A stretch of DNA of 46,301 bases from an uncultured Acidobacteriota bacterium (GTDB taxonomy: Bacteria > Acidobacteriota > UBA6911 > CAINFC01): contig CAINFC010000081.1 of assembly GCA_903847975.1 (NCBI GenBank), positions 1-46,301 on the forward strand, given 5' to 3'. The notes below the pieces were generated by a model. It did no database searches. It was given only the letters and a program-made list of their open reading frames with translations, and had not been told where the DNA came from. Positions within the stretch are counted from its first letter, which is position 1. Each line of letters begins with the position of its first letter. This document shows, in pieces, positions 8,157 to 17,517 of this stretch. A program made the position numbers and the translations under genes.

Positions 8157-9278
8157 ATGACGAGTAAAGCTTCTTCCACCAACGCACACGGCTGGTCCAA
8201 GGGGGACTGGATTTTGAACTCTCTGCTGCTGTTCATCCCCATTACCCTGGCCCTGAAGCTGGCCGGAGCCTCGCCGGTGGCCATCTTCGCTTCCAGCTGC
8301 CTGGGGATTATTCCCCTGGCCGGCTGGATGGGACGCTCCACGGAGCACCTGGCCGACGGCGTCGGGGCCGGCCTGGGGGGTCTGCTGAACGCCACCTTCG
8401 GCAACGCCACGGAAATGATAATCGCCCTGCTGGCGCTGCGCGAAGGGCTGGCGGACATGGTCAAGGCCTCGATCACCGGCAGCATCCTGGGCAACAGCCT
8501 GCTGGTGCTCGGCGCGGCGATTTTCGCCGGCGGAACGCGCTATGCGCGCCAGACCTTCAACCGCACCGCCGCCGGCATGGCCTCCACCCTGCTGGCCCTG
8601 AGCGCCATCGGCCTGGTGGTTCCGGCCATCTTTCACCGCCTGGTGGGCGCCGGGCAGGCAGACCGCGAACGGGAGCTGAGCACCGAAATCGCCGTGGTCC
8701 TTTTTGCCAGCTACCTGCTGAGCCTCTGGTTCAGCCTGCGGACCCACCGGCACCTCTACGACGGCGTTGTCGAGGAGAATCCCCTGATGGCTGCCGAAAA
8801 AAGGGTCCACGCGTCGTGGAGCCGCAAAAAATCCCTGGCCGTCCTGATCGGCAGCACTCTCCTGGTGATCCTGCTCAGCGAGATGCTGGTCGGCTCGATG
8901 GAACACAGCATCGAAGCCCTGGGCCTGACTCCCGTATTCGTCGGCGTCATCCTGGTGGCCATCATCGGGAATGCCGCCGAGCACAGCACCGCCATCCTGG
9001 TGGCCATGAAAAACCGCATGGATCTGGCCCTGCATATTGCCGTCGGCTCCAGCATCCAGATCGCCCTGTTCGTGGCCCCGGTCCTGGTGTTTGCCGGCCG
9101 ATTGTTCGGATGGCCCATGGATCTGATTTTCACGCCCCTGGAAGTTTTATCCGTCGTGGTTTCCGTAGGGGCCGTGGCCCTGGTCTCCGGCGACGGGGAA
9201 TCGCACTGGATGGAGGGGGTGCAGCTGCTGGCGGTGTACATCATCCTGGCCTTCGCCTTCTACTACCTGCCGGCCTGA
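8157..9278 (+). CDS. CAX-family calcium/proton antiporter
   Basis: 373-residue inner-membrane protein with about eleven hydrophobic segments in two homologous halves. Each half carries the CAX alpha-repeat: [20 protein letters not shown] with [14 protein letters not shown] in the first, and [20 protein letters not shown] with [18 protein letters not shown] in the second, separated by a charged loop. These enzymes exchange cytoplasmic Ca2+ (or other divalent cations) for protons. I start at the ATG at 8157 ([11 protein letters not shown]), preceded by a GGGGGCAG stretch; the ORF is open upstream but shows no coding signal. RsmE starts 5 bp after its stop, so the two are probably co-transcribed. 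Confidence 0.9.
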   Translation: MTSKASSTNAHGWSKGDWILNSLLLFIPITLALKLAGASPVAIFASSCLGIIPLAGWMGRSTEHLADGVGAGLGGLLNATFGNATEMIIALLALREGLADMVKASITGSILGNSLLVLGAAIFAGGTRYARQTFNRTAAGMASTLLALSAIGLVVPAIFHRLVGAGQADRERELSTEIAVVLFASYLLSLWFSLRTHRHLYDGVVEENPLMAAEKRVHASWSRKKSLAVLIGSTLLVILLSEMLVGSMEHSIEALGLTPVFVGVILVAIIGNAAEHSTAILVAMKNRMDLALHIAVGSSIQIALFVAPVLVFAGRLFGWPMDLIFTPLEVLSVVVSVGAVALVSGDGESHWMEGVQLLAVYIILAFAFYYLPA

Positions 9279-9283
9279 TTGCC

Positions 9284-10042
9284 ATGCGCCGGTATCGCTG
9301 CTTTGCCGCTCCGCAGGACATCTCCGGTAACCGGGCCCGGCTTTCCCCCGCGGAAAGCCACTACCTGCAGCACGTGCTGCGCCTTTCGCCCGGCAGCACC
9401 CTGGAGCTGTTCGACGGGCAGGGCCATTCCTACCGGGCGGTGCTGCGCTGCCTGCAGCCCTCGGCGGAGGCCGAGATCCTGGAAGCCTGCCCGGAGCCCC
9501 AGCCCGGAGAGAGCCCCCTGCGCCTGGTTCTGGTGCAGGCACTGATCCGGGCCGATCCCTTCGAATGGGTTCTGCAGAAAGGAACCGAGCTGGGGGTCCA
9601 CGCGTTTTTCCCGCTGCATGGCCGCCACTGCGAAATTCATCCCGGATCCCCCGAGTCGCAAAAAAACAGGCAGCTTCGCTGGGAAAAAATCGTTCAGGCC
9701 GCCGCCCGCCAGTGCCGGCGCTCCGCGGTTCCCATCGTGCATCCGGTGGCGGACTTCTCTTCTCTGAAGGACCGCGCCCTTTCGGATCCGGCCACGCTCC
9801 GCATGGCCCTGCTGGAAGAGGGCGGCCGGCCTTTCACCGATCTACCCGCCTTGCCGGAGCCGCCGGCCGTACAGCTCTGGATCGGCCCGGAAGGCGGCTG
9901 GTCCGCGGATGAAGCCGCTTTTCTCCGTTCCTCCTGTTTTCCTCTTTCCCTCGGCCCCCGGGTGTTGCGGGCCGAAACCGCGGCGGTAGCCGCCGCCGCG
10001 CTGCTGCAGTCCCTCTGGGGCGACCTCAGCGGACACGCCTGA
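9284..10042 (+). CDS. rsmE: 16S rRNA (uracil1498-N3)-methyltransferase RsmE
   Basis: 252 residues. An N-terminal PUA-like domain (MRRYRCFAAP... SPAESHYLQHVLRL) is followed by a SPOUT methyltransferase with the knot motifs IGPEGGWSADE and LGPRVLRAETA. RsmE methylates N3 of U1498 in 16S rRNA using SAM. The start at 9284 lies 5 bp after the antiporter stop; no strong ribosome site is visible, so translation may be coupled. Length is normal. Convergent with the long membrane protein gene. Confidence 0.93.
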   Translation: MRRYRCFAAPQDISGNRARLSPAESHYLQHVLRLSPGSTLELFDGQGHSYRAVLRCLQPSAEAEILEACPEPQPGESPLRLVLVQALIRADPFEWVLQKGTELGVHAFFPLHGRHCEIHPGSPESQKNRQLRWEKIVQAAARQCRRSAVPIVHPVADFSSLKDRALSDPATLRMALLEEGGRPFTDLPALPEPPAVQLWIGPEGGWSADEAAFLRSSCFPLSLGPRVLRAETAAVAAAALLQSLWGDLSGHA

Positions 10043-10053
10043 ATCCGGCCCCC

Positions 10054-10094
10054 ATCCCGTTGGGCTGCGCCGTCGGGCGGCGGGGCGGGATTTT
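10054..10094 (+). terminator. Weak candidate terminator after rsmE
   Basis: ATCCCG (10054-10059) pairs with CGGGAT (10086-10091) around a GC-rich loop that can itself pair, followed by TTT. It lies between convergent stops. The U-tract is short, so this is tentative. Confidence 0.3.
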
Positions 10095-12789
10095 ACCGGG
10101 GCTCCAGGACGATGTCGCGCCAGTTGAGCCAGTCGGCCACCGTGTTGTTTCCCGGGGCATTGGTGCACTTCAGGATCAGCTCCGCCTCCCGGCCGGCGAA
10201 GGGCTGCAGGTCGATCTTCACTTCCCGCCAAAACAGGCTTTTCCGGCCGGGATCGGGATGCATGTATTCCCGGAACAGAACGCTCTCGCCTTGCGAAGTG
10301 CGCAGGGCGGCCTCCGCCCAGGCTCCGTCTCCCAGGCGGTTCATCCAGGACACGTCAAACCGCAGCTGTAACCCGGCCTCCAGGAGACCCAGGGGCGCAA
10401 CCAGCGTAGAGGCGCCGATCTGCGTTACGATTTCCTTCCCGGGCAGGGGGAAGAATACCGGGGCGCCGGTGGGCGTTCCGAACCGCTCGTAGTCCGGATA
10501 AAACTCCGACCGGTCGACGCTCCAGCGCAGCCCCTCGAGGCCCGGAATCACCCGCCGGGCCCGGCTCAGCCGCCGCCCCTTGTAGTAGCCGGTCACGTCG
10601 CTGAAGGTTCCGGACATGTACTGCAGGATCCAAAGGTCGCCCTGTTCCCGGTAGGAATCCGGCAGCCGGGCCCCTTCATCCGCGAACAGCGTTTCCACCG
10701 GGCTGCGGCACACCCGGTTCCGGCAAAGCGGATCGCGGCGCACGGGCAGCGGGACCCGGCCTTCGAAGGTGGGCAGCAGGAAGAGAGTCATTTTCCCGCC
10801 CGGCTTGAGATAGGAGCTGACATCGTAGAAGGTTCCGCCCACCTCCTGGAAAAAGGAGACCTGAGGCGATCGCAGGTATTCCTCGGGCAGCCGGGCCAGC
10901 TCCGCGGAAGAAAGAAACCGCACCCGGCTCCCGGCCAGGCGATCCGCCGTGGAAGGGCAATCCCGCAGCGACCGGATGGGGGGCACCTTGCCGTCGATGG
11001 TGGGAAGCAGCAGCAGGGTGTCCGGCTGCCGGCCGTAGTAATAGGAGGTGACATCGTCGAAATGCCCGTCCAGGTACTGCAGAACCCATATGTTCCTGCG
11101 GAGAAGATAATCCTCCGGCAGCACGGCCCCCTGGTCGCCGATGCTCAGGTCGACGTACCGGCCGTAAATACTTCGTCCGCCGGCGGGAATCTTTTCGAGC
11201 AGAGGGGCACCGGTACCCTCGGAAGTGGGCAGCAGGAAAAGAGTCATCTTGCCGCCTTCCCGGAAATAGCGGGACACATCGTACAGGTGCCGGTCGAGGA
11301 ACTGCAGCACGATCCAGTCGCTGCGCCCGGCGAAATCCGCCGGAGGCCGCTCGCCCTTATGGGCAAAGAAAGCCCGGATGCGGGTCTGCGGATAAAACAG
11401 CCCGAACAGCTGCCCGCGATCGATGGGCGGCACGGACAGCAGCTGGGAAATGCCGTCGTCAAAAGCCGGAAGGAAAAACAGATTCACTTCCGCGGGAAGC
11501 ACGGGATGGGCCTCCCGGAAATCGTTCAGGCACTCTTCGAGGATTTCCGATTGATACTGGGCATCGGAGGCCGCCAGGTAGCTTCGGGTCTGCTGCAGGG
11601 AGGAGTAGCAATGCGGCGCCACCAGCAGACCGACCAGCAGTATGCCGCCTGCCGGCGAAAGGCGCGCGACCGTACGCCCGGCGGAAAGGCGTTCCGCCAG
11701 TACGGCAAAAAGCAAAGAAACGCCGAACAGGGGCAGGTACAGGTACCACTTCCCGAGGCGGCTGGATAAAAGCAGCGACGGCAGGTTAAGGCCGAAAAAC
11801 CAGGCGATTCCGGCCCACTCGACCGCCGAAAGGCGGAAACGGCGGCGGGCCAGGTCGGCAAGCCATACCAGGAAAAGAAGCCCCGTCGAGGCGAAAATCA
11901 GCTTCCGGATCCGATCGGCCTCATGGAGATGCAGCCCGTCGGGCAGGTTCAGCGCCCAGTAGACGTATTTCAGCTTGGCGGCCGGATTCGACCAGGGATC
12001 GATGCTGTAAGCAGCCTGGGTGCTCCGGGTGTAAAGCTGCCCGGACTGCTGCCAGTACAGGAACAGGCCGGCGAAAGCCGCAGCCGGAACGGCATAGAGG
12101 CAGACCCGTCCGAAGTTTTGCCGCATGGCCTGGAGCAGATCCTTTCCCGCGGGGACGCTGTTCCGCGAGCGCAGGTCGAAGAGGGCCAGAACCAGCCAGA
12201 CCGCCAGGGGGAAGGTAACCGCCGATTCCTTGGTCAGCAGGGAAAGCAGGAACAGAAAAAGCGAAGCCGCCTGCCGGCCGGGAGAGTTTCGCCGCCGGGC
12301 CTCCACGCCCAGAAGCAGGGAGCCGAGCAGCAGAAAGGCCAGCAGGAAATCCGACAGGTAGGTGATATCGTAAGTGATCCAGCCGGCCACGGAATGCAGG
12401 CCCCAGAAGGCGGCCGCGGCCAGCGCCGGAACCGGCCCGCCCAGGATCTGCCGGGCCAGAAAATAGAACAGTGCCGTATTGGCCAGGTGAAATGCCGGAG
12501 GAACCCAATGATACAGGACCGGGTCCAGTCCCAGCCAGGGGCGCAGCAGACCGACCACCGCCATGTTGAGCGGCCGGTAGTTCTTTTCTTCCCCGGGAGC
12601 CGCCAGATAGCGCCAGAGATCCTGCCAGGACTGCGGGGCGTGGATCAGGTAGAACAGGCTGTCATGGGTGAAGAACCGGGAAAAGGAGCCGGAGAAAAGC
12701 CATGCCTCCAGGACCAGAAGCAGCAGCAGAGCGGCCTTTTCGAAGGCTGCCTCGCTGCCCATGAATCGGAATCGGTATCGCCGGGTCAC
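10093..12789 (-). CDS. GT-C-like multipass membrane protein with C-terminal tandem repeats
   Basis: 898 residues. Residues 1-395 hold about ten hydrophobic segments with an early THDSLFYL (D43) and a YRPL motif (71-74), the layout of GT-C glycosyltransferases such as the PMT/TMTC group, which move sugars from lipid carriers. Residues about 480-745 are an extracytoplasmic region of about four imperfect repeats with a roughly 76-residue period: key Trp/Phe at 492, 568, 647 and 720, then LQYxxGxFxDVT and LLLPT. Residues 775-898 look like a jelly-roll carbohydrate-binding module ending NNTVADWLNWRDIVL. The start is GTG at 12789 with GGAGGAAG upstream; a TATAAT lies at 12823-12818. Function is inferred from topology only. 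Confidence 0.6.
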   Translation of the reverse strand: MTRRYRFRFMGSEAAFEKAALLLLLVLEAWLFSGSFSRFFTHDSLFYLIHAPQSWQDLWRYLAAPGEEKNYRPLNMAVVGLLRPWLGLDPVLYHWVPPAFHLANTALFYFLARQILGGPVPALAAAAFWGLHSVAGWITYDITYLSDFLLAFLLLGSLLLGVEARRRNSPGRQAASLFLFLLSLLTKESAVTFPLAVWLVLALFDLRSRNSVPAGKDLLQAMRQNFGRVCLYAVPAAAFAGLFLYWQQSGQLYTRSTQAAYSIDPWSNPAAKLKYVYWALNLPDGLHLHEADRIRKLIFASTGLLFLVWLADLARRRFRLSAVEWAGIAWFFGLNLPSLLLSSRLGKWYLYLPLFGVSLLFAVLAERLSAGRTVARLSPAGGILLVGLLVAPHCYSSLQQTRSYLAASDAQYQSEILEECLNDFREAHPVLPAEVNLFFLPAFDDGISQLLSVPPIDRGQLFGLFYPQTRIRAFFAHKGERPPADFAGRSDWIVLQFLDRHLYDVSRYFREGGKMTLFLLPTSEGTGAPLLEKIPAGGRSIYGRYVDLSIGDQGAVLPEDYLLRRNIWVLQYLDGHFDDVTSYYYGRQPDTLLLLPTIDGKVPPIRSLRDCPSTADRLAGSRVRFLSSAELARLPEEYLRSPQVSFFQEVGGTFYDVSSYLKPGGKMTLFLLPTFEGRVPLPVRRDPLCRNRVCRSPVETLFADEGARLPDSYREQGDLWILQYMSGTFSDVTGYYKGRRLSRARRVIPGLEGLRWSVDRSEFYPDYERFGTPTGAPVFFPLPGKEIVTQIGASTLVAPLGLLEAGLQLRFDVSWMNRLGDGAWAEAALRTSQGESVLFREYMHPDPGRKSLFWREVKIDLQPFAGREAELILKCTNAPGNNTVADWLNWRDIVLEPR

Positions 12790-12817
12790 CGCTCGCTTCC
12801 TCCATGCAAATGCGTTT

Positions 12818-12846
12818 ATTATACGTCCATTTTTTTGAGCGCGCCG
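12818..12846 (-). promoter_or_regulatory. Possible promoter of the membrane protein gene
   Basis: A perfect TATAAT -10 box lies at 12823-12818 on the minus strand, about 30 bp before the GTG. The -35 position (12846-12841, CGGCGC) does not match consensus, so only the -10 is convincing. The whole 12790-12957 divergent interval is AT-rich compared with its surroundings. Confidence 0.35.
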
Positions 12847-12957
12847 ACTGGGAAAATTTCCTAAAAAAGCGTATAAGAATACACGAAAACAGTATGGATC
12901 CGGATTCCTTCATGCAAACAACCCGTAATCTTTATTTCCAGACCGAAAGGTGAATTT

Positions 12958-15717
12958 ATGAAAATGAATTCCATCGATTTTGGCCTCCGGGCCTTTCTCC
13001 TAGTGTTCTCCTGTTGGACCTGGGCGAGTGCCGCCCTCGCCGCCGAGCCCCTCTCCGTCGGCCGGCTGCGCTGCGAATACCAGGCGAATCCGCTGGGGAT
13101 CGACGTCCTCCAGCCGCGGCTGAGCTGGCAGGTGACGGCCGATTCGCGGGGGTGGATGCAGTCGGCCTACCGGATCCAGGTGGCGGAAAAACCATCCGCC
13201 TTCCAGGCGGAAAAGGAGCTGCTGTGGGACAGCGGCCGCATCTCCTCCGACGCCTCTCTGCACCGGGCCTACGGCGGGCCGGCCCTGCAGTCTGCCAGAA
13301 GATATTTCTGGCGGGTGCAGGTCTGGGACCGCAGCGGAGCCGCTTCGCCCTGGAGCGAGCCCGGCTGGTGGGAAACGGGCCTGCTGGCGCCTGCCGACTG
13401 GCAGGGAGCCGCCTGGATTCAACCCGAAGGCGATGAGCCCAAGGCGGAAAACGGATTTATGCTGCGGAAGGAGTTCGAGGTGCCGGGCCCGGTGGAATCG
13501 GCGCGGGCCTACGTCAGCAGCCTCGGCCTGTACGAGATGCGGCTGAACGGCAAGCCGGTGGGCGACCAGGTGCTCACTCCGGGCTGGACCAGCTACGAGT
13601 ACCGGGTGCAGTATCAGACCTATGACGTCACTTCCCAGCTGCAGGGCGGAACCAACGCCGTAGGCATCGCTCTGGGGGGCGGCTGGTACCGCGGCGGCAT
13701 CGCCCGCGGCTCTTACGGGGACAAGCTGGCAGCCATCGCCTGGTTGCAGATTGTGCTGAAGGACGGGCGGCGGATTGCCGTCGGCACCGACGGCAGCTGG
13801 CAAAGCGCCGCCGGCCCGATCCTGAAGACGGACATCTACAATGGAGAGGCCTATGACGCCCGGCAGGAAAAACCGGGCTGGGATCAGAAGGCCTACGGCT
13901 CCTCGGGATGGCGCGGGGTCCGCGTCCTGGAGCATCCCAAGACCGTCCTGGTCGCGCCGGCCGGTCCGCCGGTGCGCCGCATCGAGGAGATCCGTCCGGT
14001 GAAGATCCTGAAAACCCCGGCCGGCGAGACGGTCGTGGACATGGGCCAGAACATGGTCGGATGGGTGCGGCTGAAGGTGTCCGGGCCGGCCGGCAGCACC
14101 GTCCGGCTGCGCCATGCGGAAGTGCTGGACAAAGCCGGCAACTTCTACATCCGCAATCTCCGGGCCGGCAAGCAGCTGGTGGAGTACACGCTCAAGGGCG
14201 GGGGCACGGAATCCTACGAACCGCACTTCACCTTCCAGGGATTCCGCTACGTGGCGGTGGAGGGCTATCCCGGGGAGCTCACCCTGGACAGCCTGACCGG
14301 CGTTGTGGTCCACTCCGAAATCCCGCCCACCGGGGAGTTCGAATGCTCCAACCCGATGATCAACCAGCTGCAGCATAACATCCGCTGGGGGCAGAAAGGG
14401 AATTTCGTGGACGTGCCCACCGACTGCCCGCAGCGCGACGAGCGGCTGGGCTGGACCGGGGATGCCCAGGCCTTTGCCCGCACTGCCAGCTTCAACGCCG
14501 ACGTGGCCGCCTTTTACACCAAATGGCTGCGCGACGTAGCCGCCGACCAGAAGCCGACCGGTGCGGTCCCGCACGTGGTCCCCAACGTGCTGGGCCGGCG
14601 GGATCCCAAGGCCAACACGGCTTCCGCGGGATGGGCGGACGCCGCCGTGGTGGTTCCCTGGACGGTTTACCTCTGCTACGGAGACACCCGCATCCTGGAG
14701 CAGCAGTACGCGAGCATGCGGATGTGGGTCGAATACATGAGCTCCCGCGCCGGAGAATCCTGCTTCTGGAACAACGACTTCACCTTCGGCGACTGGCTGG
14801 CGTTTGCCACCACCCGCTCGGACTATCCCGGGGCCACCACCGACAAGGACTTTATTTCCCAGGCCTATTTTGCCCGCTCCACCGACCTTCTGCAACGGAC
14901 CGCGGCGATTCTGGGAAAGAAGGAGGACGCCCGGAAATATGCCGATCTGCTGGTGCGCATCAAGAAGGTGTTTGCCGACGAGTTCCTGACCATCAACGGG
15001 CGCCTGTCTCCCAACACGCAGACCGCCTACGCCCTGGCGCTGGGATTCGACCTGCTGCCGGAAGCGCTGCGTTCCACGGCTGCGCGGCGGCTGGCGGAGG
15101 ATGTCCGCCGCTTCAAGCATATCACCACCGGGTTCCTGGGCGCCCCCCTGGTCTGCCAGGTGCTCAGCGACAACGGATATGCCGACGAGGCTTTCCTGCT
15201 GCTGAACCGCAAGGAATACCCCTCGTGGCTTTACCCGATCACCAAGGGAGCGACAACCATCTGGGAGCGCTGGGACGGCATCAAGCCCGACGGATCCTTC
15301 CAGGACGAAGGGATGAACTCCTTTAACCACTATGCCTACGGCGCCATCGGGGAGTGGCTGTACAAGTTCGTGGCCGGGCTGGAGATCGACGAACGGAATC
15401 CCGGCTACAAACACATCCTGGTCCAGCCGCACCCCGGCGGCGGACTGACGCAGGCCAGGGCCCGCATCCTCTCGCTTTACGGCCCGGCCTCCTCCGGTTG
15501 GGAAATCAAGGAGGGGCGCATGCGGGTGACGATCGAGATACCGCCCAACACCACGGCCTCGGTGCGGCTGCCGAAAGCCAGGCTGGACCAGGTCCAGGAG
15601 GGAGGCCGCCCCCTGGCCGGCGCCGTCGGAATCACCCGTTCGCTCCAGGAGGATAAGACGGCGGTGCTCGAGGTGGGCTCCGGCCGCTACGATTTCCAGT
15701 ACCCGATCAGCGAGTAG
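12958..15717 (+). CDS. Secreted GH78 alpha-L-rhamnosidase
   Basis: 919 residues. Signal peptide to about residue 29 (AALAAEP). The order is that of large bacterial rhamnosidases: N-terminal beta domain beginning VGRLRCEYQANPLGIDVLQPRLSWQV, further beta domains, an (alpha/alpha)6 catalytic barrel and a C-terminal beta domain. DCPQRDERLGWTGD contains the Glu (E495) that aligns with the general acid of characterised GH78 enzymes, and TTIWERWDG contains the matching general base (E770). It removes terminal alpha-L-rhamnose from glycans or glycosides outside the cytoplasm. AAAGGTG lies six bases before the ATG. It stands alone on the plus strand; downstream is a repeat region. Confidence 0.93.
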   Translation: MKMNSIDFGLRAFLLVFSCWTWASAALAAEPLSVGRLRCEYQANPLGIDVLQPRLSWQVTADSRGWMQSAYRIQVAEKPSAFQAEKELLWDSGRISSDASLHRAYGGPALQSARRYFWRVQVWDRSGAASPWSEPGWWETGLLAPADWQGAAWIQPEGDEPKAENGFMLRKEFEVPGPVESARAYVSSLGLYEMRLNGKPVGDQVLTPGWTSYEYRVQYQTYDVTSQLQGGTNAVGIALGGGWYRGGIARGSYGDKLAAIAWLQIVLKDGRRIAVGTDGSWQSAAGPILKTDIYNGEAYDARQEKPGWDQKAYGSSGWRGVRVLEHPKTVLVAPAGPPVRRIEEIRPVKILKTPAGETVVDMGQNMVGWVRLKVSGPAGSTVRLRHAEVLDKAGNFYIRNLRAGKQLVEYTLKGGGTESYEPHFTFQGFRYVAVEGYPGELTLDSLTGVVVHSEIPPTGEFECSNPMINQLQHNIRWGQKGNFVDVPTDCPQRDERLGWTGDAQAFARTASFNADVAAFYTKWLRDVAADQKPTGAVPHVVPNVLGRRDPKANTASAGWADAAVVVPWTVYLCYGDTRILEQQYASMRMWVEYMSSRAGESCFWNNDFTFGDWLAFATTRSDYPGATTDKDFISQAYFARSTDLLQRTAAILGKKEDARKYADLLVRIKKVFADEFLTINGRLSPNTQTAYALALGFDLLPEALRSTAARRLAEDVRRFKHITTGFLGAPLVCQVLSDNGYADEAFLLLNRKEYPSWLYPITKGATTIWERWDGIKPDGSFQDEGMNSFNHYAYGAIGEWLYKFVAGLEIDERNPGYKHILVQPHPGGGLTQARARILSLYGPASSGWEIKEGRMRVTIEIPPNTTASVRLPKARLDQVQEGGRPLAGAVGITRSLQEDKTAVLEVGSGRYDFQYPISE

Positions 15718-15920
15718 CAGCGGACGGATGGGAAAAGAAATTTGTTTCAGGCCGCCCTTACAGGGCTTGACATCCCATACAACATCGCTTCCCGGGGCAA
15801 AGCCCCGGGAAGGAATCATTTCCCCCCTGCCGGGCGTTCAACCATTTTTGCCGGTTCGTCCTGCCAAAGCATTTTTCGCTTTTCTTCCCGATCTTCCTGT
15901 CTTCCCGCGAAGAAGGCGGT
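15718..15920. repeat. Intergenic two-hairpin repeat plus pyrimidine-rich repeat
   Basis: Bases 15754-15766 (GCCCTTACAGGGC) form a small hairpin and 15789-15811 a perfect 10-bp stem (TTCCCGGGGC / GCCCCGGGAA) with an AAA loop, the same module order as at 21845 and 32366. Bases 15880-15910 hold the pyrimidine-rich repeat (CGATCTTCCTGTCTTCC). The block separates convergent genes and may also act as a terminator. No gene seen. Confidence 0.7.
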
Positions 15921-17345
15921 TCAGCCCTTCGCCCAGGGTGCGGACGCGAGGGCCCTGGTTTTTTCCTCCAACCGGAACAGCCGGTAGGCGTTGCCGCGCA
16001 TCACCGGATCGACCAGATCCAGGGCGGCATCCGAGGTCAGCCAGCCATCCTCCACCAGCCGCGCCAGGCTGTTTACAATTCCCCGCCGCGCGAGAGCGGC
16101 ATGGCCCACCACCGGCTCAACCGGGCCGTAGTCGCCGCCGAAACTCAGCACCTTGCTGGCCGGGGCGGTGACCAGGAACTGCGAAAGGAACCGGGCGCCG
16201 GCCACCGGGCTGATGATCCAGGCCCAGCACATGTCGATGTAGGCGTTGGACCACTGCTTGGCCAGCGCGATCATCTCCTCGTAATAGGGGTAGCCGATGT
16301 GCATGAAGACGAAGGTGGTCTCGGGCGATTTGCGGCACAACTCGCAGGCCGCTCCGGGATTGCCCTGCAGCCGGGCCAGGGGCATGGAGTTGACTCCGGC
16401 GTAGAATCCGGTATGCAGCTTGACGGGCAGCCGGTATTCCGTCGCCCGGCGCACCGCGTACCAGAAAAGGTGGTCTTCCAGCTGCTTCTGCTCCACGGGC
16501 GTCAGCGGCTGCTCCTGCATCTTTTTCCGAAAGACCGGCGCAGCGGTCTCCGCGTGGACATCCTCAAAGTCGATATTGCGCGAGTAGGCCGCCTGGCTTT
16601 TCACCGCCACGGCGTAAGGTCCGTATTTCTTGAACCAGGCGTCGATGACCGCGTGCCAGTCTCCGAGGTCCTTGACTTCGATCCCGGTCATCGGGGCGTA
16701 CGATTTCAGGTTGGGCCCCATGTGCATGCCGATGATGCTGATATCCTGCATGAGCAGCAGCGGCTGCCGGCTTTCGCTGAACGGAGACCCTTGAAAATTT
16801 ACCTGGCAGGACTCGATGCCGGCGATGCCCTGCAGGATTTCCCGGTAAAAACCGGGCCGGATCCGCTCGCGGTAGGCCGACTGGATGCGGGGAACGGTAT
16901 CGCGCCCCAACCCGGGAACCCCGTAAAGCTCGCGCACGGCGATATCCACCGCCTGGCCATAGCCGGTATTGCGAACTGCCGGCCAGTAGGGCTCGATCAG
17001 CTCCCACTTTTTCAGCGGGTCGGTCGAGGGGGAGAAGAAGGCGTTATAGGAATCCCGGGACATCCCGGCGCTGCGCAGGTCGGAGTCCAGGTAGTGCGAA
17101 AGGAGCAGCGACCAGTCGTTCACCTTGACGCGCGGGGCCTCCCCCTTCAGGCGTTCCTCCTCTTCCATCAGATGTTCGTGGGTGTCGATAAGCCGTGTGT
17201 CCTGCACGCGTTTTTCGATCTGCTCGCGGAAATCCGACGGCCGGGCTGCAGGCGCCGCCGCCGCTCCTCCGCCGGCCAGGGACGTGCAAGCCAGCGCCGT
17301 GTTCCGCAGCGCGCCGCGGCGGGAAACCTTCGATATTGGGGCCAT
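15921..17345 (-). CDS. Tat-exported amidohydrolase-family metallohydrolase
   Basis: 474 residues. The N-terminus carries a twin-arginine signal (KVSRRGALRNTAL, Ala-rich to about residue 34). The HxH metal motif of the amidohydrolase superfamily is IDTHEHL (H56, H58). Later VKLHTGFYAG, FVFMHIGYPYYEEM and FGGDYGPVEPVVGH supply candidate metal and substrate ligands, in the style of amidohydrolase_2 (and, distantly, uronate isomerase) proteins. Substrate is unknown; an exported cofactor-bearing enzyme acting on a sugar acid or lactone is a guess. The start at 17345 is supported by GGAGG 9-10 bp upstream and by the Tat signal; the ORF is open further upstream without coding signs. Confidence 0.75.
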   Translation of the reverse strand: MAPISKVSRRGALRNTALACTSLAGGGAAAAPAARPSDFREQIEKRVQDTRLIDTHEHLMEEEERLKGEAPRVKVNDWSLLLSHYLDSDLRSAGMSRDSYNAFFSPSTDPLKKWELIEPYWPAVRNTGYGQAVDIAVRELYGVPGLGRDTVPRIQSAYRERIRPGFYREILQGIAGIESCQVNFQGSPFSESRQPLLLMQDISIIGMHMGPNLKSYAPMTGIEVKDLGDWHAVIDAWFKKYGPYAVAVKSQAAYSRNIDFEDVHAETAAPVFRKKMQEQPLTPVEQKQLEDHLFWYAVRRATEYRLPVKLHTGFYAGVNSMPLARLQGNPGAACELCRKSPETTFVFMHIGYPYYEEMIALAKQWSNAYIDMCWAWIISPVAGARFLSQFLVTAPASKVLSFGGDYGPVEPVVGHAALARRGIVNSLARLVEDGWLTSDAALDLVDPVMRGNAYRLFRLEEKTRALASAPWAKG

Positions 17346-17517
17346 GATCCGTTCCTCCAGAAAATGATGGTCATTCTCCTCCACCGGAGAACTCCTTGTC
17401 AATGCAGTCCTGGTTCGGGCCTTGCGGGCAATTTGCCGTCGTTTGACTTCAAGGGTGTTCGGTCTTACCATGTATAAATGGGGTTAAGTTTTCCATGTAC
17501 AACAAGGAGGAACAGAC

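Noticed and set aside
13000-15819. 939-codon open frame antisense to the rhamnosidase
   Set aside because: It is a high-GC shadow: the plus strand encodes a complete GH78 enzyme with signal peptide and catalytic residues, and the antisense product shows no domain.
17443-17478. TTGACT and TATAAA before the NAL1-like protease
   Set aside because: The spacer is 24 bp, too long for a sigma70 promoter.
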